From NCBI GenBank assembly GCA_001599935.1, contig BCIJ01000004.1, positions 562,954-626,953 of the forward strand: a DNA stretch of 64,000 bases. Reading direction: 5' to 3'. A model generated the notes under the pieces. It saw nothing but the letters and a program-made list of their open reading frames with translations, did no database searches and was not told the DNA's origin. Origin of the DNA: Holtermannia corniformis (Eukaryota > Basidiomycota > Tremellomycetes > Holtermanniales). Of this stretch, positions 1 through 16,900 are shown piece by piece (positions within the stretch are counted from its first letter, which is position 1; the number at the start of each line of letters is the position of its first letter). Position numbers and translations under genes: made by a program.

Positions 1-309
1 AACTGAACTGGAGGAGATTATGTCCAGTAAAGGGATAGTGCCGACTCCGTCGGGTAGCTCGTCGAAGTGAGCCCCATGTATGCTTTTTACCACCTACTTT
101 TGTCACTGGTGATTCCGGTCCTGGTGCTTAAGCGATGTACGAGCAGGGCATGTTTGCAGCTCGCGCACAATCATACCTAGACCCAGAGGGAGGCAGCCAC
201 AGCTTCCGAGTGCCACATTAAAAGTTCGCGGGGGAGTTGAGACTTTACAAAAAATCGAGGTCCACCTATGCGTTGCAGTGTTTGGTGCAGAACGAGTGAA
301 GTAGGCATC

Positions 310-1792
310 ATGGCAGAAGACTCTGTACCGCAAGGCTTGCTCGTCACCGCGGGCAAGGTCCACACACCGTTCAAGACCGAGCTCATCAACACCATCGCCG
401 GCGAGAACTTTACCGCACGCCCGCCGCAACTGGTTGGCATCCTGGCCACCAAAAAGGAGGATGCCAAGTTTTACGCAGAGGTGCGGAGAGATGCGCGAAC
501 AGTGATGGAAGAGGACTGACGAGGAGCCGTCAGTTTACTCGAAAAGCATGCGAGCAGATTGGCATCCACTTTGAGCTGCGGTTGGTCGGCCAGGCTCGCG
601 AAGGCATGGACGGCGAGGGAGTTGGCATTGGGGTCGAAGAGGCCATCTTGGAGGCAAACGACGACCCGACAGTCGATGGCATCATGGTCCGTGAGCGAGT
701 CCAAAGCTTGTCCGCATCTTGGCTCATGCTCACGCAGGTTTACTACCCCATCTTCGGCGACCGTCAAGTAGGTAGCCTGTGTGATCCCCCCATCCCCTTT
801 GACTAAGCAACTCTAGGACCAATATCTGCAATCCGTCGTCTCGCCGCAGAAGGATGTCGAGGGGCTCAACCACCAGTTCTTGTTCAACCTCTACCACAAG
901 TCTGTCCGGCCACGCGGGCGTCCAATTCCATGCTGACGTAGCGTAGCATTCGCTTCATCTCACCTCTAACCCTCAAACCCATCCCAGCTTCCCATCTGCC
1001 GACATCCATCGCCCCGCGGAAGCCTGGTGATGAAGACGAGGCACCGCCAGGGACGTGCAAGAGCATTCTTCCTTGCACTCCTTTGGCCATCGTAAAGGTG
1101 CTCGAGCACATTGGTGTATACAACAAGCTGCTCGAGTACGGAGATCGGGCACGGGGCAAGACCATTACCGTCATCAACCGGTCAGTGTGCTTTGGTATAG
1201 CCACTGCACGCCGTGCTCATCGGTGAACAGGTCCGAAGTCGTCGGTCGGCCGCTTGCCGCGTTGCTGGCCAATGACGGCGCGCGTGTCCTGAGTGTTGAC
1301 ATTGATTGTGAGACTCGATTGAGCTGAAGATCAAGCTGACGCAGTCAGCCATCGTCGAGTTCTCAAAGCGGCCCACGTCGCAGATCAGCGCGTCGTCCAA
1401 GTTCAACCCCCACCACGTCACCTCAACCACCGACTTGACGCTTAGCGAGGCCCTCGCCGTTTCCGACGTCGTCATCTCGGCCGTCCCGAGCAAGTCGTAC
1501 AAGGTCCCGACAAAGGACTTGAAAGATGGCTGCTACTGTGTCAATGTCGCTGGCGACAAGAACTTTGAGGCTGACGTGCGCGAACGGGTTAGTGTCTGCT
1601 CCCGCCCTTTTCGTGCGCTCACTGATGATTCAGGCGGCCATCTACGTGCCGAGTGTGGGACAAATGACCATTGCCATGCTGCAGCGGAATCTGTGGGTCT
1701 CATTGTTCAGTTCCTGTATCGCATCACTGATCACGCATAGCCTCCGTCTGCGAACATATCAGGACATGGTGAATGAGAAGCTGGCCGCCTAG
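310..1792 (+). CDS. MTD1: NAD-dependent 5,10-methylenetetrahydrofolate dehydrogenase (MTD1-like)
   Basis: Cytosolic enzyme of one-carbon metabolism that oxidises 5,10-methylene-THF to methenyl-THF with NAD. Exons read by eye carry family blocks: LVGILATKKEDAKFYAE, then EANDDPTVDGIMV, KDVEGLNHQFLFNLYH, CTPLAIVKVLEHIGVYN, the dinucleotide-site block NRSEVVGRPLAALLANDGA, then VPSVGQMTIAMLQRN near the C-terminus. These match yeast Mtd1 in order and spacing. The ATG at 310 opens MAEDSVPQG, close to the family start. There are about seven exons; the first intron is 481-533. The second intron seems to use a GTCCGT donor after IM, since the frame continues V-YYPIFGD. No C-terminal synthetase domain follows, so this is the monofunctional type. 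High confidence in function, moderate for exact exon ends. Confidence 0.93.
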
Positions 1793-2733
1793 ATTCGAGT
1801 TGATTAGATGCATGACGCCACGCCTAGGAAGCCTCACCGTCCGTGCACAATAGAGCTATCTAGACTAATTCGGCTCATTGAGTCTGTTCACGGACAAACC
1901 CATACTAAATTGCTCATCAGTCAACTTACAAATACCCCCTTGGGATGTCGTTGATGACGAAGACCGCGCAGCGACCTCCTTTACGGTGCAGCAAGAAGGC
2001 CCGTATAGTAGCCCTGCGCCAGACCACGCTCCTTAGATCCCACCTTGTCCGGTACTCCGCCACATGCGATATAAGGGACGCGAACAGAATCGTGTCGAGC
2101 ACCTCAACTACGACGATGAGCAGTAGTAGCCGAACGCCCGTTCGAACGACCGGCTTTAACAAGAGTGCATGGGAATCGTACTACGTCGTTCGCAAAGATG
2201 GCTATGAGACACTCTGCACTAGCATCGAGAATGCGCGGCAAAGGATCGTGTGGGACAATTTGGAGCCTGATACCTACGTACGTGGCGTTGCCTACGAAGT
2301 TTGGTCAAGCTGATCTTTCAGGACGTTGTCTATGTGAAGCCGAACCATACGACGGGACAGGTGATGCGGGTAACGCACCCGACGGTCAATTGAACTATAC
2401 CTGCGGACATTGTTGAGCGTACTTGACAGACGATTCATGTCCCAATAGGATCTAAGATACACCCTCACACTTCTCCTTGCTCAAGCGTACAGACTGTTGT
2501 GCTGTCAGCCAGGATCTGTACTACAGAGCCGCGGCAACTTACTCATCGTTATCCGCCTCGTTGTTGAATGCCGCATCGCCGCCGGCCGCACCGCCCTCGA
2601 CGCCGGCCTCGGGGAACTATTGTGCATATCAGTGATGGTCCGAGCGGAGCAGGTAATGATGAGAACGGACCTTGAAGGCATTGCCAAAGCCGCGCGAAGC
2701 CTGCATGTTGGCCGAGAACTGCTCGTATTTCTA

Positions 2734-3294
<561 letters not shown>

Positions 3295-3314
3295 CTACAG
3301 AATCCCGCTCGTCA

Positions 3315-3620
<306 letters not shown>

Positions 3621-3675
3621 TCACAGCCAAGCATCCCGGGTGCTTGGCTTGAAGCGGCTTTCAAAAGACAACTCA

Positions 3676-3858
<183 letters not shown>

Positions 3859-3861
3859 GAN

Positions 3862-4374
<513 letters not shown>

Positions 4375-4377
4375 TCA

Positions 4378-4956
<579 letters not shown>

Positions 4957-7900
4957 TCAGCGCGGTCAAGGTGACGTACTCGAGGAAGTATTGACGCAAG
5001 AAGCTGTCAAACAGGTTGCCGGTGAGACCTGTAAGAAGTAAGCACTGTGAGATTGCATCTTGGTCATCCACACACCCTCAACCGAGTCGTCGAACGGCAG
5101 AATGTGTACACGCTTGCCGTACTTGATGTCATGGCATGGGTGAACATTGCACAGATCGCCGAGCTTGACGCGAACATTGTTGCGCGCAACTGCATCCTCT
5201 TTAGCATGTGCCCTCTGGTGCAGGCCTGACACATACCCTTGTTAATGGCAATCCGGCCCTCTTCGACATCATCCGACGACAAGCAGATGAGGACCGTGTC
5301 CTTTCGCTTCTTGCCGCGGACAATGATTGTGTCGCCGCGGAACAAGCCGAGCGTGTCCATCGTAGCCGGGTTCAGGGTCGCGACCGAGTTGTCATCGCTC
5401 GCGGCCTCGTCGACGATCAAGCGGTTGGGACTGGTGCGGAGAGGATGAGTCAGCACCGTGTGCGATGGCGGGCGAGCTCAGGGGGTAGGCTGACAAACCT
5501 CTTTTTGGGTCTCAGGATGGCCGTCGCCGTGTCCTCTGTGGGAGCGGCAGGCTGCGAGGGAGCCTTGACGTGCTGTCGTGTGCGGTCAGTACGGTGGCAA
5601 GTAGGATGACAAGTGAGTAAGTGGATGTACCTCTGGGTCGGACATGGTTCTAGGATGTTCTCTGGTGTCAATGCGATGCGAGCAGGATGGCTTCTGGAGT
5701 GATTGGGCTGTGGGTGGTGTTGAGCGCTGTGGTGTACGCCGTGTGATGCGGTGATGGTCGCAGAGAGCGATGAGACGGTGCAGGATCCGATGGTCGCGTC
5801 GGAGCGTCCACTAGTGACGATGCGCCAGCGTTGACCACCAGGGGTTAACCGCGTAAATGACGTGGCAGTGACGTGGCAAGATCGGCATGGGCCCCACGCT
5901 TGCATCTCTTCCGACATGTCGACCAAAGAGGTCCAAGGCAGCGTCATCTACGGACACCCTGGTACAGGTACGTAGAACCTCCAGACTCAAAGAGCCGGCC
6001 AACTTTCACAAGCTGTTTTTCTGCCGACCCAAGCCCGGAGCGGACAAATGGAACCAAGACGAGCCCGAGTGCGAGCACGTAATCCCGACCATGCTTCTGC
6101 TGTATCTGTTCATGACGGCCAAGGGCCAGGCTAGCATGATCGAACGCTTTCGCCTCGCTCGGCTCTTCGTCCCCGACCGAGCCATTCTGAGCAAATTATA
6201 CGAATCCTGGGCGCTCCATACTCTCATTACAGTGCACGATCCGGTCGTCAACGATCTGACGGTGAGTGGTTGCAAGGTTATCGCAATTTCCCCCGCTCAC
6301 ACTCCATGTGACAGAAGGCTAGGGTTGCATCGATCCGTACCTGAGCCGCAATCTGCCTGCTCGACCTCGATCATCGGACGAGGAAGCAATAGGCAAGCAT
6401 CGGCGTCACAAGCGCTGCCGGACGCTCGCTTGATCACCACACGTTAGTTGCTTCGGCTTCGAGAGCGAGAGCGGCACAAACGACGCATGCGGTATACCGA
6501 GCCCTTCCACTTTATCCCTTTACACGATCCACTGAGCGCTCTGCTCGTCCACGAAGAACTCCTACACCCGACCCATCTACTCTGCCTGAAAGGCGATCAA
6601 GAGTGCGAGGAGGCGCGCGAGAAGGAGCGCTATCACACCCAGCAAGACGCGTATGGTGAGTTGTCGCGACCCTATTGTTATGTCTGCGGCTCACGGCGTA
6701 CATGCAGCGTTTAAGAGCTGCAGAGCACGCTCATCGCTGGAAAGAGATCTTGATCAGCGCGCACCCTGGTGCGTACTTTGCATGCATCACGGTGTTGAGC
6801 ATCACTGACTAACGCTAGTTTTCGACATGCACCGCTGCCTGCCCGAGTCAAGCGCGACCGTAACCAAAGCTTTCTACATTCTCAGCGATGGCACCTGCAT
6901 ATCATAGGTCAAGCCCGCATGTCCATACAGGACTGGGTCCCTCCAGTACAGTCTCTCGCCGCCACATTTGCCACCTGACCTAGATCACCGCTCGAAATCT
7001 TCCGACTGCTGGGTCAATGAGCTATGTACAGCCTGAAAGGTGGTCGCTTTATGCGGTGCTTTGCACTGTTCGCGAAAGCGTCGGAGCTCGTGTAAAGAAT
7101 TCGCCACCCACTCGGCCGTCAGCCAGCCGTCAGCCAGCGAGTGCCATGATGCCAGCTGCCAGGCAGCCACTTGTTAGACCGACTGCCAGGCCATAGGCCA
7201 GGCAAGCCGCTAGCCTCTGGTCGCAAATAATGTGTACATCATAAATATTTGACCAGATTGTCTGCACATGAAGTTTGATTTGCATTACGACGTTATGAAC
7301 ACGGACTCGTTTCGTCATGTACAATCACTCGTCGAACATACGGAACATGATGGCTTGATGGCTACAGTCTAGGACGTGTTCGACAAACGTGGCGAGCGTC
7401 GGAGCGGCGTCTGTGGCGCTCCAGCGATTCTCCTCTTTTTAGTCGGGATCGGTGAAGCAGGTGGGGGCATCTATCATCATGGTCAGCAGCACGCAGCACG
7501 CTAGCAACAAGCAAGACGTACCGGGTTGAGCTGGATAGGTGATGGAGCAGGTACGGGCTGGGCACGATTCACCTCATCTTCCGCCATCTATCGACATGGT
7601 CAACTTCGGTACAGCAGCAACAAATAAGACGTACCGGCTTGCAGAATGGGATCACGGTATAGCCCACGCGGAAGTTGAGGGCTTCGATGCGCGTGTTCAA
7701 TGCTCGCTTTGCGTCAGCTTTGGCTCCGTCACCCTCGACAGGCTCCGTTGGGATAGGTTTGTTTTGTAGGTTGTCGAAAGCTCGGAGGCGGATCAAGGCC
7801 TCGCCCGTTGCCTCTTCCGGGACAACAAAACAGTAGACCAGTGGTTCTTGCGGGTCAAGCCACTCCACAACGTTGCACATACCACGGCCGTTGATGTCGT

Positions 7901-10900
7901 GCTTGACGTTGACGGTCACCTGGAAAACGATCGTGCGCGGGGTGGTTGCCGACCTATCCATGCTGTACAAAGCGTCGATGGCAGCCACCCCCTTGGGGCA
8001 GGTGTACAGAACGTCATCACTCACGCCCTGATCGCCGAAGATCGGCTTTGACGGACAAGCGTTATTCAAGGGCAGGGTGAGTCCGACGGCCTGAACGAGC
8101 GGACGGATTGGCTGGATGAAGTCGCTGCGTTGAAGGGCCGTAAGTTGATGGAGTGCCCATGATTCGTAGAAGACGCCTCGAAGATGCGGATCGGTCATAA
8201 AGAGTCGAGCCATGCGGTATCGTGCCGAGATGTCGGCGAATTTCCGGCGCGTCAGAAAGAGGTGTAGACAGAACGGCGTGATCAAGACGTGCTCGAAAAG
8301 GGGGTTACCTCCGGTCCAGACATTAGGTTGGCCCGGCTTGGGGCGGCAGTGAAAGAGCTTGTGGAAGCACTCGGGTTCGTGAATCTTGTCCGCCACGGTG
8401 CCGTTTGACGCCACTTCTGGCCAGTGCGGCCAGTTCGCCTCGCAGAGCAGCTTGTCGACCGAACTGACGTAATGAATATTGAGATCTTTGACGTGAGCCG
8501 CATGATCGTCGTCGTCGGCGGCGGTACATTCGACCGCAAGATCAAGTGGGTATCGGACTGACGGACCCAAGAGACGGAAGAGCTGCAGAGGGGTGTAAAG
8601 GTGCGATGGGCGGTTTAAGCAGTGATAATGTTTGCGTAACCGGCTGGCGAATTAGCAGAGTGCTCGTCATGTGCATGTCCCATGCTCACCACAAGAGCTC
8701 GAACTCCTGCTCTTCCCACAACGGCATCGTCCAGAATTTCAATGGGTTGTGCTTCTGCTTGTTCCAATTAATCACACGATTCAGTTTTGGGGAGGTGGCG
8801 AAGACGGTGAGTGTCGGATGACGAGGTGAGACCGTGAGATTGAGGGGTGGAACACCGTGACTGCGCAGGTGTGCGTTGGCGTCGATAAGGACCACCACTT
8901 TGCCTTTGTGGGTAGGAGCTCGGTACTGAATCCCATTCCCGTCCTGTTCGAAGACACCGAGTTCATCGAAGACGACGAATGCATCTTGGACGACATTCCA
9001 TGCCACCGCCTGTCGCCGGCCGAGACACTTTGCCAACAAGTACCGCAAGCACTGTGTCTTGCCTGAGGCGGTTTAGCGTGCAAAGGGCAATGGTGCGGGT
9101 CGCGACTCACCTATGCCCGGGTGACCGTAGATGACACTGGACTCGACATCTTTAGCCGGCACACTGTCATCCAGCATCGCTTCGATTCGATCCCAGACCG
9201 TGCTGTAGCATTCACGGATTAGGAGGGGTTCTGGGTGCGGCCCTGCAGATGGATCGCCGAACGTATAGCCCTTCAGAGAAGACGACTGCCCAGCCCACTC
9301 GGGCATGCTGTTGAGAGCAAATAGCTCCTTGCCTTCTTTGTCAAGCCCAGCATGGAACGGGACACCGACTTCTTCGGGCTTGCCCCAGAATCGCTTGCGG
9401 AAGTCGAGTGCCCAATCAATCAAGTCGTTCGTACCACGGATGACAGGTCTCAATGGAAAGGTCGGTGTGCCACCTAAAGGAACGTTTGTTGAGGCCGGGG
9501 GGGCTGATACGGTAGTTGCGTCCCGCGACCCCATTTCTACGTCCGACATGATGCCTGTGAGAACCGGTAAGGCAATGAGCAGATTGCAACGGCCATACGA
9601 CGTACCGTGGTGACCGTAAGCTCCGGCAGAGATGACTGCTGAGAGGTATGGTGCGTTTGAGATGGCTGCTGGCGTCGAAGCCGGTGTTTCAGCGTTTGGC
9701 GTCACCACCACCGTGGGAGAGCTCACCGTGGATGCCTCAAGTCACGTGCTTTTCTCACTCTCGCCACCCGATATCGTCCCAACCTCAAGCTGGAAACGGA
9801 TGGGAATACTTTCCTCCGACGAGACACAAGCCCGTGGTCATCCTTGCAGATGCGAACGCGCATCCGAGAGAGCCTGTACCGGGTGAGATCCCCGCCGGCT
9901 TTACCGCTCGGACGTGGCCTCGGCCAGTAACAGTATCGCTGCTGCAGTCACGCCTCGATGGATGCTGACAACCGCAAAGCGACCAGAAAGCGCAACGCAC
10001 GTGACACAATGCTGCACAGACTAAAATCAACGGCCTACAACAATACAGCGACTCTAGTGGTTGTGATCTTGCTTGAATCGAGCGACTGGGCGATCATCAG
10101 CAACATTGTCGACAATGTTGGGTGCGACAGACCAGGGTGTGCCCATATGATGGTCTCTTTGCGCCTCGGTGGTGGTGGTGGTGGTGGTGGTGGTGGTGGA
10201 AACGGCTGGGTGGGACGGCAAGTAGAAAGGTTGAAGAGCGTCATCAAGCACGAACGGAACCCCTTATTGGTCAAGCGTCTGGCGGCGCTTGCGCCGGCCT
10301 GGCTCGTCTGTGGGCTCGTCTGACAGTCGCTGTCGAGCAAAAAGACTGCGGCTTCAAAGAGGGTCGGCAGCCTCGGTGGCCTTTTGTAAAATTCGGTGTA
10401 AACGTGAGATATACGGGCACAGAGTGAAGATCACTTACCATCAAGTCCAATGCAACGACGACGTAACCAATGCGAAAATCCAGTTTGCGCGCGCGATGTT
10501 TCAACGTCTCGTTTTTCGACTTGACGACCTTGTTGATCGAATCGACGTTGGCGTGCAGCTCGAGGAGCTTTTCGCCCGTGGCCTCGTCGGGAACAACGAA
10601 TATGAGCTCGAGAGCCCTGGCCTCGCCGATCCAGTCTTCTACAGAGCAGACTCCGCCCCCCTTGATATCGTGTGCTGGATTGATTGTAGCTTGGAACAGT
10701 AAGGCGCGGGTCGAGGGTTCGGGGAAGAGATATAGCCCATCCGTCGTTTCAGCACCAAGATCTGGCACGTACAGACAGCCTGGTTGAACGGGCTGCTGGT
10801 ACATCTTCGCGCTGGTTGGTGCGGGAGGTAGAGGCAATTGGAAGTCCACCGGTGGTAAGCCCGCATACTTGATGACCTTTGTCTCGTGCACACTCGTCAA

Positions 10901-13900
10901 GAGATGGAGTGCCCAGGATTCATACAGCTTTCCTTGTAGCAGGCGGTCGGGGACAAAGAGCTTTGCGATGCTGAAGCGCTCCAACAGGCTAGCCTCGCCC
11001 TTTGCTGTCATGAAGACGTAGAGTAAAACCAGATTCGGGATGATGTGCTCGCATACCGGTCTGCCAGGAGCCCATTTTGGCGAACCGACCTTGGGCCGGC
11101 AAAAGAATAGCTTGAGAAAATGGTCCGGGTCTTTGAAGATGCCGACCGCCGCGGCGCCAGTCTCTGCCACCGTGGGCCAGGTGTCCCAATCTTTGGCCGC
11201 GAGCAGCAGCTTGATGTCGCCCATCCACTTGTCAAGGTCGATGAGGATGTTCCCAAGATCTTCCGTGCTCTTGGCCGTCTTGATCGCCACGGCGCTAAGA
11301 GGTACTTTTACTGCGGGTCCAAGTAAACGGAAGAGCTCGAGCCGGCTATACTGCTGCGCTTGGACGGGCGATGGCTCGTACTGATCGCGGAGTTTGCTAG
11401 GATCGGCGTCAGCGTGTTGTCCCTGCGAAAAGGCGTGGGCAGCCACTGGCAACTCACCACAGAACCTCAAACTCCGATTCCGTCCATAGAGGTATCGTCC
11501 AAAAGCCGATAGGGTTGATCTTGTGTTTCCGCCAATTGTGGAGCTGCTTCGGTCTTGGTGAAGTAGCGTAAACTGTTACTGGAGGCGGAAAGGTCGAATA
11601 CGTAAATCCCGCTGGGGGTTCTCCTGGTACCACCTCACGCAGATGCGCGTTCGCATCGACAAGGATCACTACCCGCTTGGTATCTGTCGGGGGTTGATAG
11701 TGCCATCCGTTGCCTTCTTGAGTGAAGACACCAAGCTCATCGAAGACGAGCAACTCGTTGGGTTTGACGTTCCAAACAGTCGTGTGACAGCTCGCTAGGC
11801 ACTTGGCCAGTATGTAGCGCAAGCACTGCGACTTTCCTGCCATTCGTCGTCAGCGACGCCATTGGCTTGCTCTTCACACTGACCAGTCCCAGGGTGACCA
11901 TAGATGACGCTGCCTTCGATGTCTTCAGGGTTGATTTCTGGTGACATCAAGTGCTGAACGCGTTGCCAGACATCCAAATAGCATTCCCGGATAAGCAAGG
12001 GGCCCTCGTTAGCCCATGTCAGGTCCGGTTGGCTCAGAGTGAGGCCGGAGAAGCGCTGGCTGTCGCCCTGGGGTACAGTGCCTGGAGTATCACCGAGGGT
12101 GAAGGCAGCGGTGCCGTTCCCGTCAACCTCGATGGAGAAGGGCACCTGGGTCCTTTCGGGTCTATTCCAGAACTCGTTGTAGAATTGGATTGCCCAACCT
12201 TTTTGGACCTGACTCAGCGGGTAATTGCGGGTGCCGCCCAGGGGAGTCTTGCGAGAGGTCATGACCAGATATGAGCGTTGCAAGTCGTAGACCAGGGTTG
12301 ATGCTAAAGACGTTTAACGTTCGGCGGTGCCGGCGGTGGCGACGATCTGCGTACGGGGAATGTGCCTGCGAGCAATGATCCTCGGTGCAACGAGGCCAAC
12401 TAGACTGCGCACAAGGAACGACGGCGCAAGCGTCGCCAGACGATGGCCCAATAATGAGAAGTTCCCGTCTTGCTCCTGCTTCGTTCCCCAACCGGCTTTC
12501 ACCTTCACCACCATCCTCACCACACCACCACCATCACCACCACCGCGCCACCTTGACGCACTGCCACCACGCCGAACATTTCCGAACATTTCCGGTGTTT
12601 TGACTGGATCCGACTGTTCATTGCCGTTCTGGAAAGTACCATGACTCGACCATCTCCAGCCTCACCGGCAATCCTCACCCACCCGAACTTCTACGATGAC
12701 ACCCTCCTCTTCCACACCCGACCCATCTTCTCCCCGAGGCTCGGCGATCTGGGCGAGGACGAAGACTGGGGTGACTCGTTGGGCGGAATCGAGGTCCCGG
12801 GCTCGGATCATGATCTCGACAGGGCGAACGAGCTTGAGAACGTGTTTGAACGTGATGTCTATACTGGGCATGGTGAGCGGGAGGGGAGCGGGCCGCATGC
12901 AGGGGTTGAGAAGGTGACGGGACGAGACGATGGTGCGTGATGATGTGAGGCGTCTATGTGGCTGCTGACTGGACGCCAGGACCGCAAGCTGCTTCGAAGC
13001 AACACACGAGTACGCCGAGCGATAGCAGTGGTAGCTCGGTAGCGGCCACACCCTCTCGCTCACGGCGCCGAACCCGCCCACGCCAGCGCCCACCACTCCC
13101 ACAACCTCATGTTCCAGAGCCAGAAGACCGACCGCACGAGATATCGGCAGCCGTAGCTCCGCCACCTGACGAGCCTGCGATTGAGCCTCGAATACCCGCA
13201 CCACCTCCCCTCCCAGTCTCTGCCGCAGGTCCCCTTCATCGCACACAGCCCATCGCCTCGACCTCTCGCCTCCCCCTTCCTAAATCGCGCATACACCCAT
13301 CAAGGTCGTCAACGATTCCCATCCCCGCACCAGGCGGCGAGACCGCTCTTTCGCGCTACCTTGCCAAGACCAAGTCCGAGAGGGCTGCGACGACCCCTAC
13401 CAAGGCCAGCACCCCCAGAAAGCTACGACCGCCTGCTACGCCGCGCTCCGAATCAGCATGGCGTCGGGCCGCGCTAGAGCTAGCTGGCCTCAGCCCGTTA
13501 CCGACGCCAGCGCCTGCGGCTGCGCCAGACGAGGAATCGGTCACAATGGATGTTGGGCGACCAGACAGAGGCGTTCAGGAACCGCAGCCAGAGCATACCG
13601 AGCCGATAGAGCAGCAGGAAGAACCAGCCCGGTCGACTCGCCAGGAAAAGGAGACGCGCCGGACGTCCATGACGGAGCGTGTGCAGGGGTTCTTTGCAAG
13701 TTTGCTTGGTCGTCCCGCACCCGAGCAAGTCGATGCACCGCCACTGTCGGTCACTAGCGACAGCAAGGCAGCGACTCCTTTTGTGCAGGCATCGGCCACG
13801 GTTGCGCAACAGAGTGATCCCTTCTTGGAACTATCGCGGGAGAAGCAGAGGACTACGTCGGCAAAAGAAGCAATGGAAACGTCAAGCCAGCAGCCCAAAA

Positions 13901-16900
13901 TCGTTGCAGGTCAACAGCCAGACCACATCCTACCGCCAGTAGCCAACGAGCAACTCGGTCGTCCGCAGAAACGCGCTGGCCCCGCCGAGACAGGTGATCA
14001 CGAGCGGTCCGTTCGCAGGCCAGAGAAGCGCAAGAAGCGGTCAGTACAGTTTGCGAATTGTCATGCGCTCTTGCTGATGGGTGATAGCGACGAGACTGTG
14101 GCGTCGGCGCCCAGAGTGACCCGGATCAGACTTTTCGGGGCAAACGACCGTGCCAAGCAGTGTGTATACCGCTGCAGGTTCAGAGACTGTCGCTGACCTC
14201 TAATCAGACCATCGCATGCTGCAAGCAAAGCCCCAAAAGGCGTGTCGACCAAAGTCATAGCACAGCCACGCCGGCCAACTGAACAAGTCAAGCCTGCGAA
14301 ACACGTCCACACCACGGCAAAGGGCTCGAACTGTGCCAGTGCACCCGCATCAGCCCCTGCCCCTGCGTCAGCCGCCGCTCGACAGCCCGCGCCACGCCAA
14401 AACGCGCTACCTCCGCCTCAACCCTGTACAGCTCCGTTCCAACTCACCAAACCTATCCCGTTCCGCGCCGCCGCACCAACACTGGCTTCCCGTCACGAGG
14501 CTGCCAAGCCAGCAAAGGCAGCGCCCGTCAAGCCCTACGAGCGTGCTACCAACCTTGCTGCGCGACGGGCGATGTTTGAAAGGCCCGCAGGACTGGCCGC
14601 GCCGACGCGGACGGTACCCGAGACTGGACGGACGCCGGGACGGACGATCCGGAAGCGATTGGAAGAGAGGAGGGTGTTTGACGAGGGCTTGAAACGGCGC
14701 GAGGAGGCGCGCGACAAGGAGCGCCGTGACGCCGAGCAGGAGCGTTTGGTGAGTTTGCTCTGCTGACTGCAAGCTGTGTATACGCTGACCATTGTCGATA
14801 GCGCCGAGAAGCAATCGAGGACGCCCAGAGGCGCAAAGAGACCATCATATGGGCACACCCTGGTCTGTCGCACCCAACATTGTCGACGACGTTGCTGATG
14901 GTCGCCCAGTCCCTGACATGTACCGCCGCGCGCCCGATTCAAGCAAGAGTACAACCACTTAGAGTCCCTGTATTGTCGGCAACGGCATTGTGTATTGTAG
15001 GCAAAGCCCGCTTGTTGATTGTAGTCATGCAGCATTGTCATTCAGTTGCAGTCTACAACACGTCTACAGTCACGGCCCGAGCACACACCTCGTCCCGCAT
15101 CACACGTGAGCGAGCGAGCGGTCGAGATCGGCAATCAGGTCGTCGACGTCTTCGATCCCGACGGAGAGACGGACGAGTGTGTCGGTGATCCCGAGCTGGG
15201 CTCGGGTTTCTGGTGGGATCGACTGTGGGCGTCAGTGAGTAGAGCTTGGCGGGAAATGTATTGAATACCACTCACGCCATGAGTCATCCCTGCCGGAACC
15301 TCGATCAAGCTCTCGACGCCTCCCAGACTCTCAGCGAGCGTGAACAGCTCGAGCCTGAGCAAGAAGGCCTCGGTCGCTTGCGCTTCGGACAGGTGCTGGC
15401 TCTTGTTCGAGAGCTTGATGCGGAACGAGACCATGCCACCGAAAGGTGTCCCTCCCTCTGCCTGCTCCTTCTCGCCGACCTCGGTCGAGCTGAGATGCCA
15501 TCCGAGCTGCGTGAGCTCCTTCTTCGCTTGGGGCGCGAGCAGTGCCCTCGCCTCGTGGTATTTCGGGTGACTCAACAAGCCAGGGTACGTGACCGTCTGC
15601 ACTGCTGGGTGATCCTCAAGGAAGCGCGCGATCCGAAGTGCGTTCAACCCGTGGCGCTGCATACGGACCGCTAGCGTCTTTGCACCGCGCGTGACGAGGT
15701 AGCTGTCGAACGACGATGGCACAGCCCCGCCTGAATTCTGAAGGAAGCGAAAGCCGTCGCGCACGCTCTTGCCTCCGGGCCCGTGCGCGTGTAGCAGGTG
15801 CGAGGAGAGGGTGAGAGCGCCCGAGATGACATCCGAGTGGCCGCCGAGGTATTTGGACAGCGAGGAGAGGACGATATCGGCCTTGATGGGGGCCAGCAGG
15901 GGTGTCAAGTAGTAAGGCGACAGGAAGGTGGTATCGATCACCAGCAGAGGGCGTGCTGGGAACGCCGGCAGCGAGTGGATGATGGACGACAAGAGCTGAA
16001 GCGGTGGGAGTAGAAGCAGCGGGTTGGTCGGGAGTTCGACCCAAATGAGCTACGTAGCGTCAGTATGCAGCTGGCGGGTGCAACACCATCAGCACGGACC
16101 TTGGTGTCTGGGCGGATCGCGGCACGGATGCCGGCTTCGCCAGCCTTGTCCATGTCGAGATACGTGACGTCGATTCCCTGGATGTTGCTAGCCACTCTTG
16201 ACAGGTAGCGATACGTTCCGCCATACTGAGAAGGACGAGTCAGGGCCGCTCTGTCAGCCATGCCAGTACTCACCACATCATTGACGCTGAGGATATGACC
16301 GTGGCCAACACCAGCACCTGCACCGCCTTCGTGCATCGGCAGTGTCACCCACTGCGCGAGAGCGGCCGTCGCACCCGATCCAGATGAGAAAACGATCGAG
16401 TCCGCTCCACCGTCGAGCGAAGCGAGAAGCCTTTCGAGATTGTCTCTGGTCGGATTCCCACTGCGCGAGTAATCGAAGCCCTACGCTCGGCGTCAGCTTT
16501 GGTCCGCACCCTCGGCTTCGNCCCCGCTGCCGCCACTCTGACCTTGTGCTGCCCGACGCCATCCTGCTTGAACGTCGTGCTGAGAGAGATTGGCGGGATC
16601 ACGGCGCCCGTGACAGGATCAGGCTCGGACCCGACATGGATCGCACGCGTGGGCAGACTGTATGACAGTGGCTTGGATCCATTGGCATGAGCGTGACCGT
16701 TGGTAGCGACAGAGGAAGCTGCAGTCTCTGGCTGAATCGTCATGGTGAGATCAGCAGGTGGTTGTCAGTAGTGGATGTCAGTGACGCAGCGTTATCCATC
16801 TTATGCATCTGCACGATCAACCGTTACAGTCATCACGGAAGCCGAGCTCGCCATCGCTTGTCGCCATCGCCATCGCCTTCTCACTCTGAACCGCATTACC